From contig SMOI01000112.1 of assembly GCA_008000375.1 (NCBI GenBank), positions 44,536 through 100,123 on the forward strand: a DNA stretch of 55,588 nucleotides. Reading direction: 5' to 3'. The translations under genes were made by a program, and so were the position numbers. Numbering within the stretch: position 1 is the first letter of the stretch; each line of letters starts with the position of its first letter. Origin of the DNA: Poteriospumella lacustris (taxonomy: Eukaryota; Sar; Chrysophyceae; Chromulinales; Dinobryaceae). The notes below the pieces were generated by a model. It was not told the DNA's origin and did no database searches. It saw only the letters and a program-made list of their open reading frames with translations. Shown piece after piece: positions 20,765-31,671 of the stretch.

Positions 20765-21861
20765 ATGCCCGGTTTCAGTTACGAAGTTGGAGCAGTGATT
20801 CAAGGCGAAGGTTCCGTCACCAACATCGAATTTCATGGGTAAGTTGGTCGATTGTGTTTTCTCATCGCTTGTTTGTTTGGTATAAATCGAAATCTTTCTT
20901 CTTTCCTCTTGTTTTCATCAGTGAGGGTCAATATGTTGCTGTGTCAACCTCCGAAGACTGCATCCATTTGATCGACGCTTTAGCTGGAGAGCGAAAGAAA
21001 AAGATCAAAATGAAGGACATAGGTGTTGGAGTTATGAAGTATACTCATCATGACCAATGCCTTTTGGTTTCGGCGAAGCAATCTTCGACAGATGTTAGAT
21101 ACTTGAGTCTCCACGACAACAAGTATTTGCGTACTTTTCAGGGTCACCAAGGACTAGTCTCGTCCATATCTGTGTGTCCACTGGATGACAACTTTCTCAC
21201 GGCAAGCGTTGATAACACTGTATTACGATGGGACTTGTCGACGCGAAATGAAGTCGCTCGCATCAAGTTGCCTCCTTCAGTTGGAACACCACTTGTCAAC
21301 TACGACAGTTCGGGGCTTGTTTTCGGAGTTCTCACACCGACTCTGGTGAATGGGCAAATTCAGAATCATAGCATTCGTTTGTTTGACTCCAGAAGACTCG
21401 ATGGAGGTCCCTTCCAGGTTATTTCCCCATCTCCTCAGTCGTATAGTTCTATTTTGGACGAGCGATTTCCAGAATTAGATCATGAGTCGAAGCAACGAAC
21501 TTTGCACAGCAATTGGACGTCCTTTCAGTTTTCGTCTGATGGAAACAGCATTTTGATCAATACCGATGGTGAATATGTTTGGATCCTGGACGGTTTCCGT
21601 CCTGATGTGCCTCCAAAGGTTGTTGGGCCGAGAAAGAATGACAATGGTGCTCCTTTGGCAGCCTGCATGTCAACTGATTGCAAACAGATCTTGTTGGCCA
21701 ACGCAGAGAATGAAATTCAACTCTTTGATGCAGAATCTCGTGAAATGATGACGACCTTGAGTGGTCATTTGTCCAATGTGGGTTGCATCGCTTGCAATCC
21801 TCGATACGATATGTTTGTCTCCGGTTGTGTCAATACAGCCTTGTGGATCCCCAAAGTTTAG
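20765..21861 (+). CDS. WDR82/Swd2-like WD40 protein (COMPASS and transcription-termination subunit)
   Basis: Exons 20765-20838 and 20922-21861; 337 aa, the usual family size. The short first exon ends in a split Gly codon and joins as EFHGEGQYVAVSTSEDC. WD40 features follow: FHGEGQYVAVSTSEDCIHLI, a KYTHHDQCLLVSAKQ stretch, RYLSLHDNKYLRTFQGH, VDNTVLRWDLSTRN and a final TTLSGHLSNVGCIACNPRYD blade. WDR82 links the Set1/COMPASS H3K4 methyltransferase to RNA polymerase II with Ser5-phosphorylated CTD and, in yeast, is also part of the cleavage/polyadenylation factor. The spacing of blades and the 'LRTFQGH' and 'LSGHLSNV' signatures fit WDR82 better than generic WD40 proteins. The 3' end converges on a Qa-SNARE gene 314 bp away. 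Confidence 0.85.
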
Positions 21862-22175
21862 ACGTTGTATTTCCTCGTCCTTGCCTGTACATAAGACACC
21901 TCCCTCCCAACAAATTTCTTCCTCTACCTAAGTGTCTTTCTTACTGTGAGTATGTTACAAATAAAAGCACTAAAAGTGAAGTGAGCCACACGGTGCAAAT
22001 GATTCACTTATCATGGTCAGGCGAGTGACTTCAGGGAACCCAGCAAAACGATAATATGAGGGCCATCGAGCGACACAATCCCTCATAGGATCAGATAGTA
22101 TCCGCCAAAATATAAACACAAAACTAAATCAGACCGCAAAAACAACGCCAGAGAAAAGAAAAGTAACGTATGCAT
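21862..22175. other. Convergent 3' region between the WDR82 and Qa-SNARE genes
   Basis: 314 bp holding both 3' flanks. An aataaa-like motif lies at 21959. No gene is seen. Confidence 0.3.
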
Positions 22176-23211
22176 CTACGAGATCACGCAAGTTGGCTGA
22201 TAGGTTGCTGCTTGCTGCACTTGTTCCAATCCTGCTTCTGCCCTTTCGTGAGCCTGGACAGTGGCCGTGTGTACTTGTTCGATTTTGATGCCCCCATCTT
22301 CTACAATATCAGCCATGCGTCTAAATACAGAAATCAGATATTAGACTCAAAAGTGCTGTCAACAGAGGGAAATGGATACTTACACGAACATGTCGTGGAC
22401 GATAGCAAGGTCCTCGTTGATCTTCTTGATGTCACGCTCTCGCTCCTCAATCAACATTTGATCAATGTCATGCTCCTGAAGAACAGGTCGGAACACTGTC
22501 TCTTGTTGAAGCATCTGCGATTGCTGTGGACGGTGGCTTTCAGCAGAGCCACCGTGACGATCGTCGTCACCGAATTTACCAGGACCACCAATAGACGGTC
22601 CAAATCCTGCAGGCTTACTGCCAGTTCCTCCGCCAGCTACCTCGACTCGCACAAGAAGAGCCTCCTTTCCCAAACTCTCCACATTGATGCGCAGCTTTTC
22701 AAAGTCCTTTTGCATTCGTAGCAAAGTAGCTTTCGCCATATTGTCGCCTTCGACCGACCGAAGCTTTTGATCAAACTGAAGTAGGAGGAAGGTGGTTAAG
22801 GAAGGTACTTGAAGCAAGGCCAATGAGAGAATAAACTCACCAAAAGCTTCAAGTCGCTCTCAAACTTTCTTAAATCGCGAATCTGCTGATCGAGTCTGCG
22901 GAAACAAAATGTCAGATCATTATATCGAACGGGTGTTGTCATGGAAGCACTTACTGAGTCTTCTCCGTTTGATTCACCTTTCGTCGACGCATTTCTGTCA
23001 CTAAATCTTTGATTGCTGCACAAAGGCGCTGATATCATCGGATTTTATTAGCTGTTGTGATCCCATGCAAAGAACGGTAGCCAAAACCAAAACTGACCTG
23101 AAATTGAGCGAGCTTGGTTTTCACGAGAGATAGACCGTCAGTGCCCGCAGTATCGTTCATACTACCACGACTATGGGCATGATGCCCTCCAGAAATATTT
23201 TCAAACGACAT
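22176..23211 (-). CDS. Qa-SNARE (syntaxin 7/Pep12-like) ending in a CaaX box instead of a transmembrane helix
   Basis: Five exons: 23211-23098, 23028-22955, 22895-22841, 22775-22384 and 22320-22176; phases join cleanly, 259 aa. The N-terminal half has Habc-like helices (SLVKTKLAQFQ, LDQQIRDLRKFESDLKLL, MAKATLLRMQKDFEKLR), then a Gly-rich linker and a SNARE motif starting IDQMLIEERERDIKKINEDL and continuing HDMFVRMADIVEDGG and IEQVHTATVQAHE. The central (0-layer) glutamine position is best assigned to the segment around the last intron or IEQV and needs an alignment. After the SNARE motif the chain is AGLEQVQQAATYQPTCVIS and stops: no hydrophobic anchor, but a C-terminal CVIS, a farnesylation-type CaaX box. 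Role: fusion at endosomal or vacuolar membranes (inference). Confidence 0.8.
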
Positions 23212-23645
23212 TGTCTGTGTTCTTTTAGAATAAAGTGTTCCAAAACTTGCTTGCGGGGGAGCGACTTCAGTATTTTCCTCGACAACAAACGAGTGGATCC
23301 TATTTCTGGTTGGGGAAACTAATTGTTAGTTAACCAACGAGAAGTGGAGAATATTCGTCAGGATATGAATAGGAGACTTGAGACGCCAACGTAACGTTGT
23401 TCCTGTCGTCTTTCAGAGTGAAATGGACCAGCTGTGGCCTCTGGCCGTCGAGTTCTATTTTCTAGTACAAACAAATTCACAAACAATATAATACTTATTG
23501 AAATATATCTAATCATAATTGTACCTCAATCACAAGAAGTGCCGTACAGAAGAATTAGCTGATAAAATACAATGAGGTCTGCAGTGACAGTGGGCTATTT
23601 ACAAGGCAAATTATTCACAAAAGATCGAGAGACCGTACGCAGCAA
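23212..23645. other. Intergenic region upstream of the Qa-SNARE gene
   Basis: 434 bp between two minus-strand genes, holding the 3' flank of the roadblock gene and the promoter of the SNARE gene. It is AT-rich near 23480-23570. No gene is seen. Confidence 0.3.
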
Positions 23646-24092
23646 CTATGACAGCAGATTGATGAGCCGGTCGATGTATGTACCGATTTCATCTTCGATA
23701 GCGTCGTAGTCAAGCAAGGCTCGTGTTATTGGTTCTGTCTCCATGAAAAAGACAAGAATATGCTCTGCTGTTAGCACTTGAATATGAACTAATGTTCGAT
23801 GAAGTCCTGTTATTCTGACTTTCGTCACATTGCCGTACGAAAATAGCTTTGAGATCTTCGTACCAATTTCGATCAAATTCATTGCATAAATATCAGCATC
23901 TAAAGGAGGCTCCGCCCCACCTGTGTACTGATATACTATGTCGCCGTCCATGTTTAACACAGCAGGAAATCTCACGTTGTGTATCTTTTGTGCCATCGAT
24001 TGCAAATTCCGTTCGATGTGCGACTTGCGATCGACTCTTGACTCGAGACTATTGCGGTCTCCTGCGTGAAGAGCTCGACCTCGCAGCGCCAT
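23646..24092 (-). CDS. Roadblock/LC7-domain protein
   Basis: Single exon, 148 aa. Between residues about 25 and 130 the pattern of one roadblock/LC7 fold is visible: an N-terminal helix (SHIERNLQSMAQKI), a strand pair VRFPAVLNMDGDIVYQYTGG, a long helix DIYAMNLIEIGTKISKLF, then strands VTKVRITGLHRTLVHIQVL and EHILVFFMETEP and a closing helix. Roadblock proteins act as dynein light chains or as parts of Ragulator/GATOR-like and Rag GTPase complexes; which one applies here is not decidable by eye. It is longer than a classical dynein light chain (about 96-100 aa). It is divergent from the CCDC93 gene. Confidence 0.6.
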   Translation of the reverse strand: MALRGRALHAGDRNSLESRVDRKSHIERNLQSMAQKIHNVRFPAVLNMDGDIVYQYTGGAEPPLDADIYAMNLIEIGTKISKLFSYGNVTKVRITGLHRTLVHIQVLTAEHILVFFMETEPITRALLDYDAIEDEIGTYIDRLINLLS

Positions 24093-24428
24093 CGTTGAAA
24101 ATCACCTCTTTGCAACCTTTTTTTTCTCTCTTTCGGAAGAAATATTGACGATTTTTCGCTTGTACACAAGTGAACAGGCAGGTCAGGTCGTCCAGTTTCT
24201 CAGGCGAACTCTGCCAACTGCACTAAAATCTGCCGTCAAAGTTGACCTCAAAAGTGATCTGGCTGTATCCAGCAGCGCTCTCTGCTGCGATTCCGACCTC
24301 GTGGGTATATCGGCAATCTTTGGCTCATCGCACAAAATTCATTGGCAACTTCACTTCGTCGACCAATCTTGTGAAAACCTGTGCTTTGTGAACCTGGATT
24401 GTAGTGTCACAGAAAAAAAAGCAGAAAA
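24093..24428. other. Divergent promoter region between the roadblock and CCDC93 genes
   Basis: 336 bp. Open frames here are short and overlap the CCDC93 start in another frame. No further gene is supported. Confidence 0.3.
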
Positions 24429-26540
24429 ATGGATCAAACATCAGAGACGGAAAAGCTCTACCAGAAGACGAAATACAATGAAATCATTGATATTTTGCTC
24501 GGTGCTGGTTATTTCAGAGCTCGCATCAGTAACCTCAGCGAATTCGATAAGGTTGTTGGTGGTTTGTGTTGGTGTATTACGTCCAGCGGTGAAAGTGTTG
24601 ATGTCGATATCTTGTTCCAAGAGAACTCCACGATGGGACAAAAAATTACACTTTCCGAAGCTGTCGTGACAGCGCTACGTAAAATGGGCTGTCCTGCTGT
24701 TCCTCAACCGCATCAGATTCAGGGTGGTGTTGGTGGTGCGGACTACGCGGCAATTCACTCCGCCATCGTGTGGCTCGTCAAGAAGTATTTCGAACGACGT
24801 GTGGAACGTGAACAACAGCTTCGTTCGTACGCCATTTTTCAATTTGACAAGAACTATCAACTACCAGGCGAGGAAGATCTGTCTTCTGAAGCGTCAGTGA
24901 CCTTACAAAAGATTTTGGATCACAACAAGCCACGCCGAGTGTTTAAACGCCGCGTCCGTCGCAGTGAAGCGGAAGAGGCGCGAGTTCGCTCTTGTTTGCT
25001 TGAATTTGGCGAATCTCTTGCTAAACTTGGTGGTGCTGGTGGAGAAGGAGACGAAGCTGGCAGAAATGCTGGCGGTACTGGTGCTGCTGGCGCCGGAGCC
25101 TCGAGTTCTGGTTCTCGAAGTGGAGGCAGTGGCGGTGGACGTGGTGATGCCGCCGGAGGTGGCGCCGGTGGGCGTGCAGGTGATGGCTATGCCACTGGTG
25201 GATCCATGATTGATGCTGTCGATATGGCATTGGCTGATCTGTCAAAGCTGGATATCAATGAGCTCAGCGGATTCGAAAAGCAATTGGCAAAAGCGGCCAA
25301 GGACGCTCGTAAGGATGAAATTGCCTTCGCGGAGAAAGCATCTCGTGAAGAATCTGAAATTATGCAGCAGATGTCTCAAATTGATGATGCCAAGGCGTCT
25401 GCCATCAGCGGTTCCCAAGTTGGAAACATTGTGGGTCTCTCGGCGGATGAGATTTCGTCTGCGTCGGCGGCGTATTTGGCAGAAATGGAAGAATCGAAGA
25501 AACAACTGGATCAAAACGTTGCCTCTGGCAAACTTGGTGCAGCTGCTGCCTTCAATCGTCAAATGCAAAACTTGGTGAAGCAAAAGGAAGAGTTGCTTGG
25601 CTCGGGTGAAGCATTGAAGGTGAAAACCAAGGCCTTGCGAATGAAATTGCGCGTGATGGAAGAAGAACGCAACAATGCCACCGATTACCTGGCCCAACTG
25701 CGTGCGCAGTTGCAAAAGTTGACCGAATTGGAAGCGAATTCCACCCAAAAGAAAGAGTTGATGACGATCAAGGAACTCATCGCCTTGAACGAATCGCTGA
25801 AGACCAAGGAATCGGAATTCAAAGGTATCTGCAAGACGAAACGTCAAGAGTTGTTGGAGAAGATCCAAGCCTTGGAACAAGACGACAATGAAGATACGCC
25901 CGAAAAACGTCAACATCGTGAAATCCAAGACATGCATGCTAAGGTGTTGGCGAAGTACAATCGTTTGCGTCAAATGTTGGCCGAAGTCAATTTGGAAGTC
26001 GCCAGCAGTGTCCGTGTCATTGATGACACACCGACACGTACGGAATTGATTCAATACGAACGTCGTTTCGTGGAATTGTATCAACAAGTCGCCTGGAAGT
26101 TAGAAGAGACGAGAAAGTACTATGACATTTACAACACGTTGGATTCGACGTTGTCGTTCATTCAAAAGGAAGTGAAACTGCTCAATTCCATCAGTGAGAA
26201 CTTTGCGGAAGCGATGCGTTCGGCGGCCAGTAAAATGGAGTTTTCGAAACAATTTGACAACATTGTGCGGGGTGTGGAAGAACAATTGAAGCGTCAAGAA
26301 TCGACGTTGTCCCAGAAGCAACAACGTGTGGAAGAACACAAACAAATTTATCAATCGGTACGTTGGGTTCGGGTCTGTTGTTGCTCTCGTGTGATGTTTA
26401 ACGGGTCTATGGGTGATGTTGTTTGCTTGTAGTTGGTGGAAGAGCAGCGGCGCTATTACAAGGCGGTCAAGGACTTCCAAGACGAATGTACCAAGAACGA
26501 ATGGCTCATGTCCAAACTCGAGGAATTGAAGCGCAAGTAA
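24429..26540 (+). CDS. CCDC93: CCDC93-like subunit of the CCC/Commander complex
   Basis: Exons 24429-26357 and 26433-26540; 678 aa, close to the usual family length of about 630. The N-terminal 130 residues are strongly family-specific: YNEIIDILLGAGYFRARI, SEFDKVVGGLCWCIT, VDVDILFQENSTMGQKITLS, PHQIQG and IHSAIVWLVKKYFERR. This N-terminal calponin-homology-like NN domain is followed by a Gly/Ser/Ala-rich insert (about 205-255) and long coiled coils to the end (KQKEELLGSGEALKVKTKAL; a final WLMSKLEELKRK). CCDC93 pairs with CCDC22 in the CCC complex, which with Retriever, WASH and COMMD proteins recycles cargo from endosomes. The glycine-rich insert is larger than I expect for animal proteins. 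The gene converges on the GGPP synthase gene. Confidence 0.92.
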
Positions 26541-27841
26541 AAACAGACGTCGTCTGTCGTCTACGTCTTCTCGCGTGTACCATCCAGCCCCCTCCCTCTG
26601 TAAAGCAGCACGTGTGATGCCGGCGGAGTATTTCCGTTGCGGGTCGGTGAGAGTCGACGACATGCCCCGTCTGTAAATGAATGAGTTAACGCCCGTCGCC
26701 ATCCAGACACACCACCATGTGCAATCGTTTACATTTGCGAACGAATTTCAAGTTACAATTGGTTCTAAGCGCACGGCGATGAAGCGAAGATCTTGTTATA
26801 AAGCAGAGAAATGGACAGGTGGGAAGCAGCGAGTCCGCGCATTGTTGGGAGACAGGGAGGGGTGATGTGTCCAACCGTCTGATCGGAACACCACCGCCCG
26901 CCAACAAACAAACGCGAGAAAAGCCAAGCAAAAAACAAACAAACCAAAAGATAAAAAGCAAAACAAAGAGTTTGGTATGTAGACACTTCACGAGACAACA
27001 GAATGAACCTTGGGGGTGTCGTCATTGGAACACCCCACCGACCTACCTGTGTTGCACAGACACAACCAATATCAAGAGGAGGGAAAGCGACCAGGTGTGT
27101 CGTTGTCGTGGCATATTTGCCACACACCCCCACCACAAAAGAGAATCAAATCCAAAGAGAGAAAACCAGACCATCCACAACCAATATCAGAAAGGGGTTA
27201 CACAGTAGATGAAATCAACGATGGGGGGGGGGATGAGTCAATAAAAGTAAACCGTGCGTGCCGCGAGAGAGATTGAGCGAGGAGGAGGAGGAGGAGGACG
27301 TTCATATATCATCAACAGACGAAGATGGACAGAGACTATCCGACCATATGCAATACATAAACACACACGCACGCACACACACACGCATGCTCACCTCGTG
27401 CCACTGAAGGCGACATCTTTCGCCACATTGTTTTTTCTTTTTCTTTTTCCGAGGGTTTGCATGAAAGGGAGGGACATGAGATATTCTTGCGCGTAACAAG
27501 CGGTAGTTGTGGTTCTTCTTTGTTTCGTTGTGTTTTTTGTTTTCATTCTCGTGTCACGTTCAGATAAATAGCTTTGGTGGTGATCAGATCGGGGAGGAAA
27601 TCAAATATAGGGAGAGCGGGGGAGGGGGAGAGGAAACAAACTCGCAGAGCATTAGAATGAGATGTAGCTGTCTTCCCATCGGAGGGAGACCAAAACGGAA
27701 AACATCGCAGTTACGAAGACTAGAACAACAGAGAGATATGAGTGAAGGTCCCGCTCAATGCTTGCGGGCAATAAACAATAACAACGGTGCCTCGCGAGTC
27801 AGTATACAAACACCTGTTTGGATAGCAATAGTGATGATGAT
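26541..27841. other. Long intergenic region with low-complexity and microsatellite DNA
   Basis: 1.3 kb between convergent genes. It includes A-rich caaacaaa runs (about 26900-26970), a poly-G stretch (27223-27232), a GGA repeat (27280-27298) and a CA/CG dinucleotide microsatellite (27359-27386). Frames here are broken and show no family resemblance. I see no tRNA or other RNA gene. Confidence 0.4.
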
Positions 27842-29004
27842 CTAATTCTTGCGCATCACAATGAAGTCCGCAATGGCCTTCAAAGGAATCGCGCGATCAC
27901 CAAAACAGTCCAACAAAGCTTTCGCTTCCTCCACCACTCTGCGTGCTTCTTGTTTACTTCCCTCCAAACCCAACAACTTCACATACGTCGTTTTGTTGAC
28001 CGATTCGTCTTTTCCCGCGGTTTTTCCCAGTTCTTTCGAGGATGCCGTCACATCAAGGATATCGTCCGCAACTACACACAAGGTCAAAGGGTCAGTGGCA
28101 ACACTGGCAACAAGAGACAGACGCAGAGCAGGTCTTACTTTGAAAAGCCAACCCAATCTTTTCCGCATAAAGCTCACACGCCGCAACTTCCTCAGGTGAG
28201 GCACCTGCCAATACCGCACCCGCCGCCACAGACACTTTCAACAGGGCGGCCGTTTTGTGTGTATGAATCCACTCAAGATCTTCCAACGTGACATCATCCT
28301 TGTCTTCGCATTCCAAATCCTTCACTTGCCCTCCCGCTAATCCAGCAGGTCCAACCGAAGTTCCCAAACGGCGGATCACTTCCACAATTCTCTCAGCAGG
28401 AACACCTTTGGTGTATTTCGCCACATATTCGAATGACGACGAAAGCAGCGCGTCACCTGCCAGGATGGCGATATCTTCACCGTACACAACATGGTTGGTT
28501 GGCTTTCCTCGTCGAAGATCGTCGTTATCCATGGCAGGCAAATCATCGTGGATCAGAGACATGGTATGAATCATTTCGACAGCAATAGCCGTTGGCATGG
28601 CAACGTCCAAGTCACCGTTGAACATTTCGGTTGCGGCCAGAACCAGGATAGGTCGCACACGCTTTCCTCCAGCTAGCAACGAATAGCGCATTGACTGGAT
28701 GATTTTATCCGTATTGGGTTGAGATGAGACCAAGGATTTGCTGAGAGCTTCTTCAACAAGAACCCGTCTTTCCTCCAGATACCTATTGGAAGACAAACAA
28801 ACCAGTTCAGCCATTTTGCATGGAATAGACCTAGAAGAGAAACAAAAGCTTGACTTACTTTCGGAGATCAAACTTTGATGAGGTCGGGGAAGCGGTAGAG
28901 ACAGCACAGGTGCTGATACTCTGTGTCTTCACAGGCTCCCGAATCCCGAAAAACGCATACGAGCTAACTGCGCATAGTATCAAGCTGTAAAATCTGTACA
29001 GCAT
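27842..29004 (-). CDS. Geranylgeranyl diphosphate synthase with plastid-type bipartite presequence
   Basis: Trans-prenyltransferase making C20 GGPP from IPP and allylic diphosphates, precursor of carotenoids, phytol chains and protein geranylgeranylation. Exons 29004-28859, 28782-28139 and 28071-27842; 339 aa. Motifs: [17 protein letters not shown], first Asp-rich [33 protein letters not shown], and second Asp-rich [10 protein letters not shown], which is created exactly by joining exons 2 and 3. Residues just after exon 1 (FDLRKYLEERR) match the plant plastid GGPPS start. The N-terminus from the chosen ATG is a signal peptide ([16 protein letters not shown]) and then a Ser/Thr/Lys region, i.e. 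signal plus transit peptide; F after the likely cleavage site recalls the ASAFAP motif of red secondary plastids. Confidence 0.9.
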
Positions 29005-29625
29005 GTTGACTATGAAGCGAAACGAAAGCTTGCGAAGCGCCTTTAGATACAAAGAACTAGCTCGATTGTTAATTTTTGATGTGTTCAACTGGAGAGCAGA
29101 ATCTCCAAAAGGTTCAAAACGGTTGATGTCTTAACGGACAATGCAAAAAGATCGCAACAAAATGCACTGCTATAAGTATAGATGCATGAAAAAGAAACTT
29201 GATTTCAATCTGCAACGAATCCAATCAGGGTTTCACTCTTGTGCAGAGTAGGATAGAGTTGCAGGGCTGTTGCTGTTGCCGTCGTGGATTGCGTCACAGT
29301 TGATTGCATGCGTGTGCGTGCGTTGAGTGTGCGAAGGTCCGGCCAACGCTGAGAGAGAAAAAAACAAAAATACCGAGTTCCTGGAATCCGGAACGGAAAT
29401 ATTTTTTGAAAAATTGCGGGATGTGATCATCATCGTCGTGTTTCGTATCTGGTCCAAATGGAAAGTGGTATGTATCGATCGATTTGAAAAGAATTGGAGG
29501 TGCAAACAGAAGAATCAGCATTGATTAGGCTGACTTTGAATCCGTGGGATTCGAAGCTTGCTTGGTTTGGTGTGTGAGCCATTCTTATTTGGGGGAATCC
29601 GTTTTGAAGAGACCTGGAACCAGTC
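29005..29625. other. Divergent promoter region between the GGPP synthase and NEDD1 genes
   Basis: 621 bp. It has short frames only, none resembling a family. No RNA gene is seen. Confidence 0.3.
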
Positions 29626-31498
29626 ATGTATATTGCTTCGGTTTCTGATTCGCTTAAAGTTTGGGATGTCGACGATGATCGACAATTGAAACTGCGCAAT
29701 ACAGTAAAATCAACTTCTGAGTATCTATGCTTGTCATGGAATCATACGAATCAAGTTATTGCGGTGGGAGGACGGGAAAACAAAGTACACATCGTTCATG
29801 CTGCCAACGGTCGACTTCTGCAGTCATTGCAAGTTACGGAGACTGTTTTAAGCAAATTTAAAGTCCCTACATTGTCCTTCTCCCATAACTCGCGATATCT
29901 GGCGGTTGGATTTGAGTCCATCATTCAGCTGTGGGACCTCAAGGAACGTCAAATCAAAAACGTATTGACTGGTCACAAGAGTCCACTTGTTTCTGTACAA
30001 TTTAATTCCAGTGGTGACTTTTTCGGTGCGGATGAAGAAGGATCAATTAAGCTGTGGTCACCGAAGACCTACGAAGCAGTGAATATCACCGAGGATAATC
30101 GAGGTGTTCGCCCCATTTACTCATTGACGAAATTGGCCATCTCCTCGATCGTTCCAGTTGTAGCTGCCGGCTATGATGATGGTACATTGCGGGTATGGGA
30201 TATTGCCAATGGAATTAACCCAATCTTTCAGCTTCCCGTCCATGTCAGCAAGATCACCGATATTTCGTGTTCCACCAAAAACTCACGTCTCATTGCGACC
30301 GCCTCGTTGGACGAACATATTCATTTGATCGACACCGATGCACCGAGTCGACACATTTGCAGCAGTATCCACGTTGAACAACGCATTTCGGCGATCAGCT
30401 TCCATGAAGATGGTATGCATTGCGCAGTTGGTGCGATGGATGGTACCATTCTGATGTACGACTGGCGAAACACCACCGAACCGGTGAGCATCACTGGTGC
30501 CCACGAGCCCTTTCCCGTTCAAGCTCTGTCGTTTCAAAATTATCGACCAAGCTCATCAAAGGAATCCAATAGTGAATATACCACGTCGTCAATACGTAGT
30601 GCGGAAAAGAAGAAACCGGCGGTGGTCTCGGACAATAAACTCGTCGAAGAAGTGCGGCAAATCACTCGAAGCCTACAAAGCGATATGCCGGTCTATGAAT
30701 CTTCATCCAAAGTTGCCAGCAGTACTGCGGCAACTGCTGTTTCATCATCATTCAGTTCCGGTTCTCCATTGCGCCAAGCAAAAGAGACAACGGAGGAGCT
30801 ACCACCTGCGGTGCCTGCTGCACGACCCACGAAAAGCAACCTGCGGTACAGCTCTCAAGCGCCAGCGGCTTCGGCTGAATACAGTAGTATCGATGAACCA
30901 AAGAGTGTTCGAATAGCAGTTCCTTCTCCGTCGCCAGTTAAAGCCCCCGTAGCGGTTGTCGAAGAAAAAACTGCGGCGTTCGAGGAGGAATACAAGCGTC
31001 GTATTGGAGCGTACCTGGAAGTGGGTCAAGATCGTATTCATCGACGCGATCGAGATTTAGATGACGATGTTCGACAGAGCATGCAACTACAGCAATCCGT
31101 GGAGACGCTGCCTTCCACCATCCATTCGGTGTCTCAGAAGATAGCTGGCTCGCATCTGGATGATGGCGAAGAATTCGCTTCTCTTCGTGAAGCGACTCGA
31201 CCCGTTAGTCAACGGGAATTGGATGAAGCATTGGATCTACTGAAGTATGATATTCACCAAGAACTACAAGAATTGATGCGGGAACAAGTCCGTCAATTCA
31301 ATATCTCCAAGGTAAGGAGGACCTTTTCGGTTGAGTACTTTCGTCCCCGGTCGCTGTTTACCATCACTGGTTGGTGAACCTGTTCTGTAGGAGGAAACGA
31401 CGCAATTGATTCGAGAGTTAGGCATGCAGCTGAAGGACTTGGTCCGAGCGAATCAAGAATTGCGGGAAGAAAATGAATATCTTCGGAAAATTTACTAA
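29626..31498 (+). CDS. NEDD1: NEDD1/GCP-WD-like gamma-tubulin complex adaptor
   Basis: Exons 29626-31311 and 31391-31498; 597 aa. The N-terminal half is a WD40 propeller: KVWDVDDDRQLKL, YLAVGFESIIQLWDLKER, VLTGHKSPLVSVQFNSSGDF, GSIKLWSPK, GTLRVWDIANG, LIATASLDEHIHLID and GAMDGTILMYDWRN. A Ser/Pro-rich linker follows (about 300-530). The C-terminus is diagnostic: a helix YDIHQELQELMREQVRQFN and then IRELGMQLKDLVRANQELR with a final ENEYLRKIY, matching the gamma-tubulin-binding end of NEDD1. NEDD1 brings gamma-tubulin ring complexes to centrosomes, basal bodies and spindle microtubules. The intron sits just inside the C-terminal helical domain. It implies microtubule-organising centres; it converges on a coiled-coil gene 173 bp away. 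Confidence 0.87.
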
Positions 31499-31671
31499 CA
31501 GTGGCCAACTGTCAATAGGTCGACCTGCGACCTTGTAGCGATGCTGTTTGGGGGTGTTATGTAAGTGTAATTGGCAGCAGCGACCCTGTTCATATATGCG
31601 ATAAACGGAGGGTAATTATATATACAAAGCAGAAAAGGGGGCGAAGCGGCTTCAAGACGCCAGCAGTGCAG

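Noticed and set aside
24145-24669. 174-codon plus-strand frame overlapping the start of the CCDC93 gene
   Set aside because: Most of it overlaps the highly conserved CCDC93 N-terminus in another frame; no ATG supports it.
26541-27841. Search for an RNA gene or small protein in the longest gene-free stretch
   Set aside because: Only simple repeats and broken frames were seen; no tRNA cloverleaf or snRNA-like box was recognised.
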